This document shows, in pieces, positions 13,458 through 21,597 of a stretch of DNA of 27,761 bases. Each line of letters opens with the position of its first letter. Position 1 is the first letter of the stretch. A program made the translations under genes and the position numbers. Source of the DNA: Bacillota bacterium (GTDB lineage: Bacteria > Bacillota > Clostridia > Oscillospirales > Acutalibacteraceae); NCBI GenBank assembly GCA_023416955.1, contig JAEZGM010000014.1, positions 1 through 27,761 of the forward strand, read 5' to 3'. Below the pieces are notes generated by a model. It made no database searches. It was not told the DNA's origin and saw nothing but the letters and a program-made list of their open reading frames with translations.

Positions 13458-14945
13458 TTATGCCGGCTGTTCATCGGTCACTACGTCCAGTTCAAACCAG
13501 AATACGCTTCCGCTGCCTTCCCGGCTTTGTACGCCGTAAGCCCCGCCGTGCATATCAAGAATCGTTTTCACAATAGACAGACCAAGACCGGTGCCGATCT
13601 GCGCACGCTTATGCGCTTTATCAACTTTATAGTATCTGTCCCAGATATCCTGCAGTTTATCCTCGGGAATTCCCTCGCCCGTGTCGCGCACGGTAATGCG
13701 AACCTTGCCGCCGTCTATGATCTGCCGGATATCCACTACTTTGTCGTTCCCGGTGTAAGTAATCGCGTTGTTCACCAGATTGTATACAACCTGTGAAATC
13801 TTCAGTTCGTCCGCAAACACGGTTACGTCCCGGTCGGCGGTAAACGTAATATTGTAATCGGTCAGCTTGCTGTAGCGCTGCATAATAACGCGGATACTTT
13901 CCGTTAAATTAAATTCAGCCCTGTTGAACGGCTGCGTACCCGACTGAAACTTCGACAGATCAAGCATGTCATTGACGAGCGTTGTCAGACGGGTCGCCTC
14001 GTCGATAATAATCTGCACGTTTTCCGGGGTGTTTTCACCCGGCAGGTCGCGCATTACTTCGCTGTACCCGGTGATCATGGTAAGTGGGGTGCGCAGGTCG
14101 TGGGAAACATTCGCAATGAGGTCGCGGCGCAGCGTTTCCGTTTTGGCAAGCTCGGAAGCGGCATAGTTCATCGTGTGCCCCAGTTGCGCAATTTCGTGGT
14201 AGCCGGTTTCGGCGAAAGTCACGTTATAGTTCCCCTGTGCAAGCGTTTTGGCGGCTTCGTTCACTTTCTCAATCGGCCGGGCAATATGTTTTGACAGGAA
14301 CAGAGCCAAAAGCAGAGCCAGTACCAACATGACAACCGTAATGCAGGTGAGCTGCACACGCAGTGTATTTACTGTTGCATCGACCGGTGAAATCATGGAA
14401 CTAAGCAGGATCAGCACTTTCGTCCCATCCGATTTTACTGCGGTGCGCGCGTAAATGATGGTTTCAAGCTCTCCCCTGTGCTGCGGCCGGTCACCCTGCT
14501 GCGCCGGCTGCCGAACATCTGACTGCGGGGATCTTTCAAAATGGGTGCCGCCCTCCGCTTCAGTCATTTCATAAATCTGCGGCAAATACCTTTTTGCAAT
14601 TTCTCTCTGACTCAAACGCTCGACAAATCCGTTCGGTATTACGGATGCCTGATTCAGTACGTCGCCGTCGGCGTCGCTCACCAAAATACTGATTTGTGAG
14701 CCTTGAGCAATGCTGTTGACCAGATCTGAAAAATTATCGGAGTTCACGCTGTTAACCAGGCTTTGCGCAGAGGATTTAATTTCGTTGGTCTTAATTGCTT
14801 TATAGAAATCGTCTAAAAATCCAACCTGAAACGTCCAGAGGATCACAAGAATCAGCAGGGTAAAAATGCTGAAGCTTCCGAAAACACGCCATTTGATGCT
14901 GATATTCTTAAATAATTCTTTACGAAACAGTTCCTTCCGCTTCAA
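13458..14945 (-). CDS. membrane sensor histidine kinase
   Basis: The 495-residue kinase has a transmembrane helix at about 21-40, an extracytoplasmic sensor region of about 155 residues, and a second helix at 196-217. HAMP follows at about 218-270, then HisKA with VSHDLRTPLTM (phospho-accepting His282). The ATPase domain has its N-box near 389-393, DTGEGIP at 421-427 and GTGLGLSI at 451-458. The sensor region has a hydrophilic patch rich in Q, R, P and D (about 137-158). It uses a TTG start (14943-14945) preceded by AGAGGGGTGGGG, and overlaps the response-regulator gene by 26 nt, so the two are co-translated. It resembles PhoR/BaeS-type kinases; the stimulus is unknown. Confidence 0.92.
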   Translation of the reverse strand: MKRKELFRKELFKNISIKWRVFGSFSIFTLLILVILWTFQVGFLDDFYKAIKTNEIKSSAQSLVNSVNSDNFSDLVNSIAQGSQISILVSDADGDVLNQASVIPNGFVERLSQREIAKRYLPQIYEMTEAEGGTHFERSPQSDVRQPAQQGDRPQHRGELETIIYARTAVKSDGTKVLILLSSMISPVDATVNTLRVQLTCITVVMLVLALLLALFLSKHIARPIEKVNEAAKTLAQGNYNVTFAETGYHEIAQLGHTMNYAASELAKTETLRRDLIANVSHDLRTPLTMITGYSEVMRDLPGENTPENVQIIIDEATRLTTLVNDMLDLSKFQSGTQPFNRAEFNLTESIRVIMQRYSKLTDYNITFTADRDVTVFADELKISQVVYNLVNNAITYTGNDKVVDIRQIIDGGKVRITVRDTGEGIPEDKLQDIWDRYYKVDKAHKRAQIGTGLGLSIVKTILDMHGGAYGVQSREGSGSVFWFELDVVTDEQPA

Positions 14946-15615
14946 ACCGATACCCCACCCCTCTTAGCGTGACAATAAATCTGCTGTAATCCTTTAAACT
15001 TTTCCGAAGCAGTTTAATATGCGTGTCCAGCGTACGGTCGTCCCCATAAAAATCATACCCCCAGACATTGGTAATCAGCTTTTCACGGGTCAGCGCAATG
15101 TTCCTGTTGTTCACAAGATAAAACAGCAGATCATACTCTTTGGGCGAGAGCTCCGCCTTTTCACCGTCCACGGTTACGATGCGGCCTGTGAAATCGATTA
15201 CCAGTCCGTCAAACCGGGTAATTTCCTTTTTTAGTTCTTCCGCCGCGGGGCACGCACGCTTAATGATCGCATGAATACGCATCATCAGTTCCTTCGGTGA
15301 GAACGGCTTTACCACATAATCGTCGATGCCAAGTTCAAATCCATGTATCTTATCGTACTCTTCGCCGCGCGCGCTCAGCATCAGCACCGGTGTGGAACAG
15401 TATTTTCGAATTTCCTTCACTGCGGAAAACCCGTCCAGCTCCGGCATCATGACATCCATGATAATAATATCAAAGTCATTGGGCCTGGCCCGGCAAATCT
15501 CCACCGCTTCCATACCGTCGCCGGCCTCTGTAATCGTATGGCCCTCAAACACCGCATATTTTTTAATTAATTCCCGAATCATCTGTTCATCGTCCACAAC
15601 CAGTATCTGATACAT
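14920..15615 (-). CDS. OmpR/PhoB-family response regulator
   Basis: The 231-residue partner of the kinase has a receiver domain (1-118) with acidic pocket DDE at 8-10, phospho-acceptor Asp54 in IIMDVMMPEL, and Lys103 in VVKPF. The C-terminal winged helix (about 130-228) contains LSPKEYDLLFYLVNN, the DRTLDTHIKLLRKSL recognition region and the final RGVGYRFE. It acts as a DNA-binding transcription factor after phosphorylation. GGGGGATGGAGC precedes the ATG. A TATAAT at plus 15650-15655 on the minus strand is the likely -10 of the operon, without a convincing -35. The 32-codon ORF at 15781 is transcribed in the opposite direction from the same intergenic region. Confidence 0.95.
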   Translation of the reverse strand: MYQILVVDDEQMIRELIKKYAVFEGHTITEAGDGMEAVEICRARPNDFDIIIMDVMMPELDGFSAVKEIRKYCSTPVLMLSARGEEYDKIHGFELGIDDYVVKPFSPKELMMRIHAIIKRACPAAEELKKEITRFDGLVIDFTGRIVTVDGEKAELSPKEYDLLFYLVNNRNIALTREKLITNVWGYDFYGDDRTLDTHIKLLRKSLKDYSRFIVTLRGVGYRFEAEGTVS

Positions 15616-15712
15616 GCTCCATCCCCCAATTGCTGATTTCTCATTTTATTATACTTCATTTTAAGTCGCGATTGTGAAAATCCTGTGATGGTTGTGCGAC
15701 TTTTTATCTGGA

Positions 15713-15740
15713 TTTCAATTTTGTAACGGAAATTTATAAT
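15713..15740 (+). promoter_or_regulatory. promoter of the 32-codon ORF
   Basis: A perfect TATAAT (15735-15740) lies 41 bp before the small ORF. TTTCAA (15713-15718) at 16-bp spacing is a weak -35. Confidence 0.5.
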
Positions 15741-15780
15741 GATTAGATGAAATAATGATGAAAAGATTAGGAGTGATTCA

Positions 15781-15879
15781 AATGGCGGATGCTCCCCAGA
15801 ATCAGATGATTCCCACAAAGCGGACAAAATTGTGGCTCTTCCTCGGTAAACAGTATTATACGCCAAAACGCTGCCTGTA
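15781..15879 (+). CDS. 32-aa basic peptide, function unknown
   Basis: The ORF encodes 32 residues starting MADAPQNQMIPTKRTK, with a hydrophobic WLFL core and the basic end YYTPKRCL. It has a clear ribosome site (AGGAG, 8 nt before the ATG), a TATAAT upstream and a terminator 6 bp after the stop, so it looks like a complete tiny transcription unit. A single Cys is second to last. It has no signal peptide I would trust. It is divergent from the response regulator/kinase operon, whose target or modulator it could be, but that is a guess. I do not recognise the family. Confidence 0.6.
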
Positions 15880-15884
15880 ACGAG

Positions 15885-15923
15885 AGCCGCCTCAGAGGAT
15901 TAATCCCTGCGGCGGCTTTTTCT
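15885..15923 (+). terminator. terminator after the 32-codon ORF
   Basis: AGCCGCC (15885-15891) pairs with GGCGGCT (15911-15917), with inner GGAT/ATCC pairing, and is followed by TTTTTC. It lies 6 bp after the stop codon. Confidence 0.8.
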
Positions 15924-16023
15924 TCGGGGAGTAATATCCACGTCTGATTACACAGAAATCCGCATCTGTTTATTCATTATTATAGCTAACTATCCAATTT
16001 ATTTTTCGGATTGCTGTGAGCGA

Positions 16024-16050
16024 TAAAGCATTCAATGTTTCTGCCGATAT
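16024..16050 (+). promoter_or_regulatory. sigma-D (sigma-28) type promoter of the first chemoreceptor
   Basis: TAAA (16024-16027), exactly 15 bp, then GCCGATAT (16043-16050). This matches the flagellar sigma factor consensus TAAA-N15-GCCGATAA except for the last base. It lies about 120 bp before the GTG start of the chemoreceptor gene. Confidence 0.8.
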
Positions 16051-16170
16051 CACTATATTGGTTATATAATATGCGGATGTTCTTTCCCAGCAGGCTGCGG
16101 CTCCAACCTATTATTCTTTCGGAGTTCATCGCGGGCTGCCTTTTATTCTGTTTACAAAGAGGTTGTCAAA

Positions 16171-17976
16171 GTGAAGAAATTAAATAAGATGAAAATCGGC
16201 AGAAAAAGAATTCATGATATTAAAATATCCCGTAGGCTGGCCGCCTCATTTATTATCATTTCCCTTATTACAGCAATTGTCGGGGGTATGGGTGTGTACG
16301 GCATCAGTCGGATTAAAGCTACGGAAGAAGATATGTACAATCGCCGCTTGGGCTCCATGGTCTATATCAACAATACAATTTCGAGCCTTTCCAACATCCG
16401 TATGGTTTCCCAGCACGCGGTGCTGAATGCAAAGGACAAAGATACCCTTGCGGCGGACAAACAGCAGTTTGATAAATACGAGCAGGTGTTCAAGACGAAC
16501 AGTTCCGCGCTGACAAAGACCGTAAATTCTTCGGAGTGGAAACAAAAACTTCAATTGGCGCAGGATTCGTACAAAAACTATTTCGCGCCCAACATTCAGA
16601 AAATTTTTGATTCCGCTCAAACAGACGCCACTACTGCCAAATTGAACCTTGACTCCACCGCACAGATGGGCTCCAGCCTTTCTCAGCTTTACACGGATTA
16701 TCTGGACTATCATATGAAAACCGCTGAAGATCAGGGTGCACAGGACGCCCGTATGGCAGTGGAATATAATATTCTTCTGATCGCGATTGCAGCCATTGGC
16801 GTCGTCGTTTCCGTAATTTTAGGGATACAGATTTCGCGCTCGATCAATAAGCCGATTCAAGAGTTGGAGCGGGTGGCCGATGATTTCGCTTACCGCGGGA
16901 AACTGGACACCGACATTACTTATCGTTCCGAAAATGAGTTGGGCCATTTGGCGGATTCTTTCCGCGCGGTATTCAGTATGCTGCAAAATATCATATTTGA
17001 AATTTCCGATAATCTGACCCGGATTTCGCAGAGCGATTTATCCATGAATGACATAAAGGATTATGAAGGTGATTTCGCTCCGATTCCAACTGCTATGAAC
17101 ACTATTATCGACAGTATGAACGAAATATTTACGGCTCTCCGCGTATCCGCCGAACAGGTTGGGAGCGGTTCATCCCAGATTTCAAACGGAGCACAGGAAC
17201 TGGCGCAGGGTGCCGCTGAACAGGCAAGCGCCATAGAGGAGCTTTCCGCATCCATCGCGGAAGTTTCCGAAGGAGTAAAGGAAAACACCGAGCACGTCGT
17301 ATCTATCGCGCAATATGTTGATGACGCCGCACATCATGTTGAAGACAGCAACCAGCAGATGCAGCAAATGCTGAATGCAATGAATGAGATTGACCTTTCT
17401 TCCAATGAAATCGGCAAAATCATAAAGGTCATTGACGATATCGCGTTCCAAACCAATATTCTTGCTCTGAACGCCGCCGTGGAGGCGGCACGTGCTGGCG
17501 AAGCCGGAAAGGGATTTGCCGTTGTTGCCGATGAAGTGCGCAATCTTGCCGGAAAATCAGCCGACGCTGCCAAGCAAACCACGCAGCTGATCGAAAGTTC
17601 CATCCGAAAGGTGAAGGACGGTACTATCATCGCGGACAGTACTGCGACAGCGCTGGCCGCCGTTGCGGAGCAAATGACCCGAATTGACGCGGTTGTGGGG
17701 CGCATCAAGCAGGCATCGATTACACAGTCGAATGCGGTCGTGCAGATTACGCAGGGAATTGACCAGGTATCCGCTGTTGTACAAACGAACTCCGCGACTG
17801 CGGAAGAAAGCGCGGCTGCAAGTGAGGAACTCTCCGCACAGGCTGAAATGCTGACACAGAAGGTAGAAAGCGTACAACTTAGAAGTACTGCCAAGCCATC
17901 CGACTTTTTGGAAGAATATCCGCAGGAAGAGACACAAACAGTTCCGGCTGATAATGAAGATATTTATCAGTTTTAA
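16171..17976 (+). CDS. methyl-accepting chemotaxis protein (4HB sensor, HAMP)
   Basis: The 601-residue receptor has a cytoplasmic basic N-terminus, a transmembrane helix at about 24-46, an all-helical extracytoplasmic sensor (about 47-200) of 4HB_MCP type and a second helix at 201-222. HAMP follows at about 222-275, then a long coiled-coil signalling domain. The hairpin tip that contacts CheA and CheW is the highly conserved FQTNILALNAAVEAARAGE at about 425-443. It ends without a clear CheR-binding pentapeptide (last residues NEDIYQF). The start is GTG 16171 with AGAGG 8 nt upstream; the later ATG at 16189 has no ribosome site. The sigma-D promoter upstream fits control with the flagellar regulon. 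The next receptor gene is a clear paralogue. Confidence 0.95.
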   Translation: MKKLNKMKIGRKRIHDIKISRRLAASFIIISLITAIVGGMGVYGISRIKATEEDMYNRRLGSMVYINNTISSLSNIRMVSQHAVLNAKDKDTLAADKQQFDKYEQVFKTNSSALTKTVNSSEWKQKLQLAQDSYKNYFAPNIQKIFDSAQTDATTAKLNLDSTAQMGSSLSQLYTDYLDYHMKTAEDQGAQDARMAVEYNILLIAIAAIGVVVSVILGIQISRSINKPIQELERVADDFAYRGKLDTDITYRSENELGHLADSFRAVFSMLQNIIFEISDNLTRISQSDLSMNDIKDYEGDFAPIPTAMNTIIDSMNEIFTALRVSAEQVGSGSSQISNGAQELAQGAAEQASAIEELSASIAEVSEGVKENTEHVVSIAQYVDDAAHHVEDSNQQMQQMLNAMNEIDLSSNEIGKIIKVIDDIAFQTNILALNAAVEAARAGEAGKGFAVVADEVRNLAGKSADAAKQTTQLIESSIRKVKDGTIIADSTATALAAVAEQMTRIDAVVGRIKQASITQSNAVVQITQGIDQVSAVVQTNSATAEESAAASEELSAQAEMLTQKVESVQLRSTAKPSDFLEEYPQEETQTVPADNEDIYQF

Positions 17977-17981
17977 TGTAA

Positions 17982-18117
17982 GGGCTGTTGCATAATGAAT
18001 AAATATACCAATTGGGCCAAAAAATCGCCTGCGGGTCATCCCAGGGCCACAGGCAATTGTTCCATAAAGAAGGTGCTGCAAAATGAATTTTGATTCATTT
18101 TGCAGCACCTTCTTTAT
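17982..18117 (+). repeat. two-hairpin 3' element with terminator, after the first chemoreceptor (copy F1)
   Basis: Beginning 6 bp after the chemoreceptor stop, it contains in order GGGCTGTTGCATAATGAATA, a hairpin with GCCTG/CAGGC arms, and a perfect 24-bp stem (18064-18087 with 18094-18117, loop TTTTGA) that ends in a T-rich run. It matches 10971-11101 (minus strand) along its length; the first 40 bases also match 26823-26862. The last hairpin is the terminator of the receptor gene. The left end and the reverse complement of the right end share TGCA-AATGAAT, so it could also be a MITE with terminal inverted repeats. Confidence 0.82.
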
Positions 18118-18189
18118 ACACAAAAATAGCCTTTACATCTTTTAGTATTTATTAATTCATCTAATTAAATGATAAATTGCTAACAAATG

Positions 18190-18216
18190 TAAATTTGACA
18201 TAATTTAGGTCGATAG
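18190..18216 (+). promoter_or_regulatory. sigma-D type promoter of the second chemoreceptor
   Basis: TAAA (18190-18193), 15 bp, then GTCGATAG (18209-18216), 6 of 8 matches to the sigma-28 -10. The spacing is identical to that at the first chemoreceptor. An overlapping sigma-A alternative is TTGACA (18195-18200), 17 bp, TATTCT. A leader of about 200 nt follows, containing palindromic repeat copy B; I saw no riboswitch I could name in it. Confidence 0.6.
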
Positions 18217-18225
18217 TTATTCTAG

Positions 18226-18263
18226 GCAAACGATGATTAAGCTGTCAGACAATCAGCGGTTAC
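18226..18263 (+). repeat. dispersed palindromic repeat, short form (copy B)
   Basis: 38 bp from GCAAACGATGATT to AATCAGCGGTTAC, 34 of 38 identical to copy C at 27155. The hairpin here is extended outward by CTAGG/CCTAG (18222-18267). It lies in the 5' leader of the second chemoreceptor gene, just after its promoter. Confidence 0.75.
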
Positions 18264-18424
18264 CTAGCGGTGCAAACAGATTCAGACCTAACGTTTGAGG
18301 ATTTGGCATTTCCTACAGGAACGTCAGGCAAACAAAAATGCGGTATAACACAGAAAGCATCCGGCTGCATTCGCTGTAACATCATTGAAACGATGCGAAA
18401 TTTGAATTTGGAGAGGTAGAAAAC

Positions 18425-20155
18425 ATGAAAACAAAACATACGGGCAACAAAAAGGTATCCCAAACGCTTATAAAAGCGTTTGTTTGCGTATCAATTATCA
18501 CAGCAATTGTCGGGGGAATCGGTATCTATGGAATTACAACCGTCAAGGCGGCGGAGGAAGATATGTACAGTCGGAGGCTGGTGTCAATGACATATTTAAC
18601 CGATACAATGCGCAGTCTGGCATCTATTCAGGCTGTTTCGCGTGATATTATCGTTTTTTCCGATGATGCCGATACCTTAAAAACCGATCAGGATACCATG
18701 AAGAAATACGACGAAATGTACCGCAAAAACAGTGCCGCGCTGATTCAAACCATCACTTCAAAAGATTGGGCGGATAAGCTGAGAGCCGCAGAGAAATCCT
18801 ATGAAAATGATTACTTTCCGAAAATGGAAGAGCTTTTTGAAAAAGTAAAAACAGACCCGGTTGGCGCAAAAGAAAATCTGCAGTCCACCCGGAATACAAA
18901 TGTAACGATTGCAAAATCTTATTCTGATTTTATGGAATATCGAGTTAGCGTCGCAGCGCAGCAGAACGCCACCGATTCTCAAAAAGCGTTGGCGTTAAAT
19001 ATTGCAATGGTTGCTGTTTCCCTGCTTGGCTTTGTTTCTTCCATTGTGATCGGTCTCAGAATCGCCCGTTCCATCAAGACTCCGGTCGAAGAACTGGTCA
19101 ACGTAGTGGATCAGTTCGCGAGCGACGGAAAACTGGATATGGAAATCAAATACCATTCCAACAATGAGTTCGGTCAGTTGGCGAATTCCTTACGTGCGGT
19201 TTTCATTATGATGCGAAATATGGTCACCGACGTCTCCGGCATACTGACAAAAATATCGGAAAACGATATTTCTATGGGCGATCTGAGAACTTACACAGGA
19301 GACTGGTTACCAATTTCTGTGGCAATTAATTCTATTGTCGACCAGCTCAATGTGAAATTTGCCAACTTCCAGACCGCTGCGGAGCAGGTCAGCAGCGGCT
19401 CAAATCAGATTGCAAGCGGAGCGCAGGAATTGGCGCAAGGCGCTACCGAACAGGCCAGTTCCCTTGAAGAGCTCAGTGCTTCCATTGCGGAAGTTTCAAA
19501 TAAATCGAATGAGAATAGAGAAAACGTAAATACAGTTTCAAAATATATTGGAAACGCCGCGGAAGATGTGGAACACGGCAATCAGCAGATGCAAAGTATG
19601 CTGAGCGCCATGAAAGAAATTGAGTTCTCGTCCAACGAAATAAGCAAAATTATTAAAGTCATTGACGGTATCGCTTTTCAGACGAATATTCTCGCATTAA
19701 ATGCCGCTGTGGAGGCCGCAAGAGCCGGTGAGGCCGGAAAGGGGTTTGCTGTTGTAGCCGATGAAGTGCGAAACCTTGCCAGCAAATCAGCCGATGCGGC
19801 AAAGCAGACGACACAGCTGATTCAAACATCGATTGATAAGGTGCAGGGCGGAACCGTCATTGTTGACAGCACCGCGAAAGCGTTGGAATCCATTGCGGCA
19901 CACATGGTAAAAATCAATGCTTTTATTGACAAAATCGACGAGTCAAGCACAGAACAGGCAAATGCAATTAACGAGATTACATTGAGTGTGGAGCAGGTTT
20001 CCAGCGTGGTTCAAACAAACTCCGCAACCGCAGAAGAGAGTGCGGCAGCGAGCGAAGAGCTTTCCTCACAGGCCGACATGCTGAGCAGCGTGCTTTCCCT
20101 GACAAAGTTGCGGTCGGCAGACAAGCCGAACCCTGTTTCAGAGGATCTGGAATAA
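18425..20155 (+). CDS. methyl-accepting chemotaxis protein, paralogue of the preceding receptor
   Basis: The 576-residue receptor has the same layout as its neighbour: transmembrane helix at about 17-37, helical sensor domain, second helix at about 190-212, HAMP, and a signalling domain with FQTNILALNAAVEAARAGE. Sequence around the first helix (ITAIVGG, then AAEEDMYSRRL against ATEEDMYNRRL) and throughout the signalling domain shows recent common descent with the receptor at 16171. The sensor domains have diverged more, as expected if ligands differ. GGAGAGG precedes the ATG by about 9 nt. It has its own sigma-D-like promoter, so the two receptors are separate transcription units. Confidence 0.95.
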   Translation: MKTKHTGNKKVSQTLIKAFVCVSIITAIVGGIGIYGITTVKAAEEDMYSRRLVSMTYLTDTMRSLASIQAVSRDIIVFSDDADTLKTDQDTMKKYDEMYRKNSAALIQTITSKDWADKLRAAEKSYENDYFPKMEELFEKVKTDPVGAKENLQSTRNTNVTIAKSYSDFMEYRVSVAAQQNATDSQKALALNIAMVAVSLLGFVSSIVIGLRIARSIKTPVEELVNVVDQFASDGKLDMEIKYHSNNEFGQLANSLRAVFIMMRNMVTDVSGILTKISENDISMGDLRTYTGDWLPISVAINSIVDQLNVKFANFQTAAEQVSSGSNQIASGAQELAQGATEQASSLEELSASIAEVSNKSNENRENVNTVSKYIGNAAEDVEHGNQQMQSMLSAMKEIEFSSNEISKIIKVIDGIAFQTNILALNAAVEAARAGEAGKGFAVVADEVRNLASKSADAAKQTTQLIQTSIDKVQGGTVIVDSTAKALESIAAHMVKINAFIDKIDESSTEQANAINEITLSVEQVSSVVQTNSATAEESAAASEELSSQADMLSSVLSLTKLRSADKPNPVSEDLE

Positions 20156-20184
20156 TTACATGTAGGTATAAAATATTTTCCTGC

Positions 20185-20230
20185 AAACAGAAACTGCCCC
20201 GGAATTCATCCGAGGCAGTTTCTGTTTTGT
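20185..20230 (+). terminator. terminator between convergent chemoreceptor and cysK genes
   Basis: AAACAGAAACTGCC (20185-20198) pairs with GGCAGTTTCTGTTT (20214-20227). T-rich sequence occurs on both sides, so it can serve the receptor gene and the convergent cysK. Confidence 0.82.
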
Positions 20231-20249
20231 ATGTTGTAAAGAGAGGAAA

Positions 20250-21176
20250 TCAGTCAAACACACCGGTGGAGAGGTAACGCTCGCCGGTATCGGGCAACAG
20301 AGCGACAATGACCTTACCCTTGTTTTCCGGACGTTTTGCAAGCTGTGTCGCCGCGAACGTAGCAGCACCGGAAGAAATGCCGACCAGCAGGCCTTCGGTT
20401 TTCGCAAGATTTTTTGTAGTTGCAAAAGCATCTTCATTCGCAACCGGAATGACTTCATCAAGAATACCGGTATTCAGAATGTCCGGAATAAAACCGGCGC
20501 CAATACCCTGAATTTTATGCGGGCCGGATTTTCCTTCGGAAATGACCGGGGAGGCGGCGGGTTCCACGCCAACAATCTTGACATTGGGATTATGCTGCTT
20601 CAGCACTTCGCCGACGCCGGTAATTGTTCCGCCTGTGCCGATTCCGGCAACAAAAATGTCAACCTTGCCGTCTGTATCCTTCAAAATCTCCTGCGCAGTG
20701 GTTGCACGGTGAATTGCCGGGTTAGCCGGGTTTACAAACTGACCGGGAATAAAGGAATTCGGAATTTCCTTTGAAAGTTCTTCCGCTTTGGCAATAGCGC
20801 CCTTCATTCCTTTGGCGCCTTCGGTCAAAACCAGTTCCGCGCCCAAAGCGGCGACCAGACGGCGGCGCTCAAGGCTCATGGTTTCGGGCATTGTCAAAAT
20901 CAGGCGGTATCCTTTCGCGGCTGCAACGAAAGCAAGACCGACACCGGTGTTGCCGCTGGTAGGCTCAATGATCGTGGTATCCTTTGTAATCAGGCCTTTT
21001 TCCTCCGCATCCTTAATCAGCGCGTAGCCGACTCTGTCCTTTACGGAGGAAAGCGGGTTAAAGTACTCCAGTTTCGCGACTACTGTCGCGCCAAGGTCGT
21101 TTGCTTTTTCGTAGTTGGAGAGCTCGAGCAGCGGGGTATTTCCGATCAAATCCGTTAAATTCTTTGCAATTGCCAT
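20250..21176 (-). CDS. cysK: cysteine synthase A (O-acetylserine sulfhydrylase)
   Basis: This PLP enzyme makes L-cysteine from O-acetylserine and sulfide. The 308-residue protein has NPLSSVKDR with PLP-binding Lys46, the substrate loop TSGNTG at 73-78, the phosphate-binding GTGGTITG near 176-183, and GISSGAA near the C-terminus that binds the PLP ring nitrogen. The length and motifs are those of CysK rather than cystathionine beta-synthase. AGGAG lies 9 nt before the ATG. A consensus promoter lies about 165 bp upstream. In that leader I saw no T-box or SAM riboswitch. No cysE neighbour is in the window. Confidence 0.96.
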   Translation of the reverse strand: MAIAKNLTDLIGNTPLLELSNYEKANDLGATVVAKLEYFNPLSSVKDRVGYALIKDAEEKGLITKDTTIIEPTSGNTGVGLAFVAAAKGYRLILTMPETMSLERRRLVAALGAELVLTEGAKGMKGAIAKAEELSKEIPNSFIPGQFVNPANPAIHRATTAQEILKDTDGKVDIFVAGIGTGGTITGVGEVLKQHNPNVKIVGVEPAASPVISEGKSGPHKIQGIGAGFIPDILNTGILDEVIPVANEDAFATTKNLAKTEGLLVGISSGAATFAATQLAKRPENKGKVIVALLPDTGERYLSTGVFD

Positions 21177-21339
21177 AATAGATCACTCCTGTTTATAATT
21201 TAAGACCATGCATACAGCACAGATTGACTTCGCAGAAAAGTACTTTGCGTTAACCGCTCCTAAAACAAAATCGGTAAATTCACCGGTCCACTTTAATATA
21301 TACTATTCTTATATGCTTACTTTTGTTCTTGATGCTGAT

Positions 21340-21368
21340 ATTATAATGCAATTGCTGCCTGTTGTCAA
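21340..21368 (-). promoter_or_regulatory. consensus sigma-A promoter of cysK
   Basis: On the minus strand TTGACA (21363-21368), 17 bp, TATAAT (21340-21345): a perfect consensus. The leader to the cysK start is about 155 nt, long enough to hold a regulatory site, but none was identified. Confidence 0.8.
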
Positions 21369-21410
21369 TAGGCTAATCGTTGCATTTTAGAAAATATTAA
21401 AAGCAAACAG

Positions 21411-21438
21411 TTACAAAAGCGGCAGAGTATCTTATATA
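21411..21438 (+). promoter_or_regulatory. promoter of the yjdF riboswitch-gene unit
   Basis: TTACAA (21411-21416), 16 bp, TATATA (21433-21438) immediately before the structured leader. It is a moderate match to sigma-A and diverges from the cysK promoter. Confidence 0.5.
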
Positions 21439-21444
21439 TGCATA

Positions 21445-21597
21445 CTTGGGTTGAAAAATGAACGCCGATGCGTTACTATCAATATGCAAGATAAAAACAC
21501 AGTTCCGGTCGGTAGTCCGGACGCGGCACAGCAGCCGTCAGTAACCTGCCTCCTAGGGTTGTCCATTCTTTGCAGTAAGGTTTTAGGAGGAAACACT
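21445..21597 (+). ncRNA. yjdF-motif riboswitch leader with anti-Shine-Dalgarno
   Basis: Established knowledge: yjdF genes are often preceded by the yjdF RNA motif, a riboswitch that responds to azaaromatic compounds and controls translation. Seen here: a leader of about 150 nt before yjdF with stems GUUACU (21472-21477)/AGUAAC (21540-21545) and UCCGG (21504-21508)/CCGGA (21517-21521). CCUCCUA (21549-21555) is an exact complement of UAGGAGG (21584-21590), the ribosome site of the gene. Ligand-dependent masking of that site is the obvious model. I did not match the aptamer base by base; boundaries are approximate. Confidence 0.72.

Noticed and set aside
18270..18420. Possible c-di-GMP-I (GEMM) riboswitch before the second chemoreceptor
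   Set aside because: AGGCAAAC and GAAAGCATCCGGC recall parts of the GEMM consensus, but the GAAA-capped P2 stem and the 3' closing strand are missing. A covariance search would settle it.
21177..21340. T-box or SAM riboswitch in the cysK leader
   Set aside because: No T-box sequence, specifier loop or terminator/antiterminator pair was visible in the 155-nt leader.
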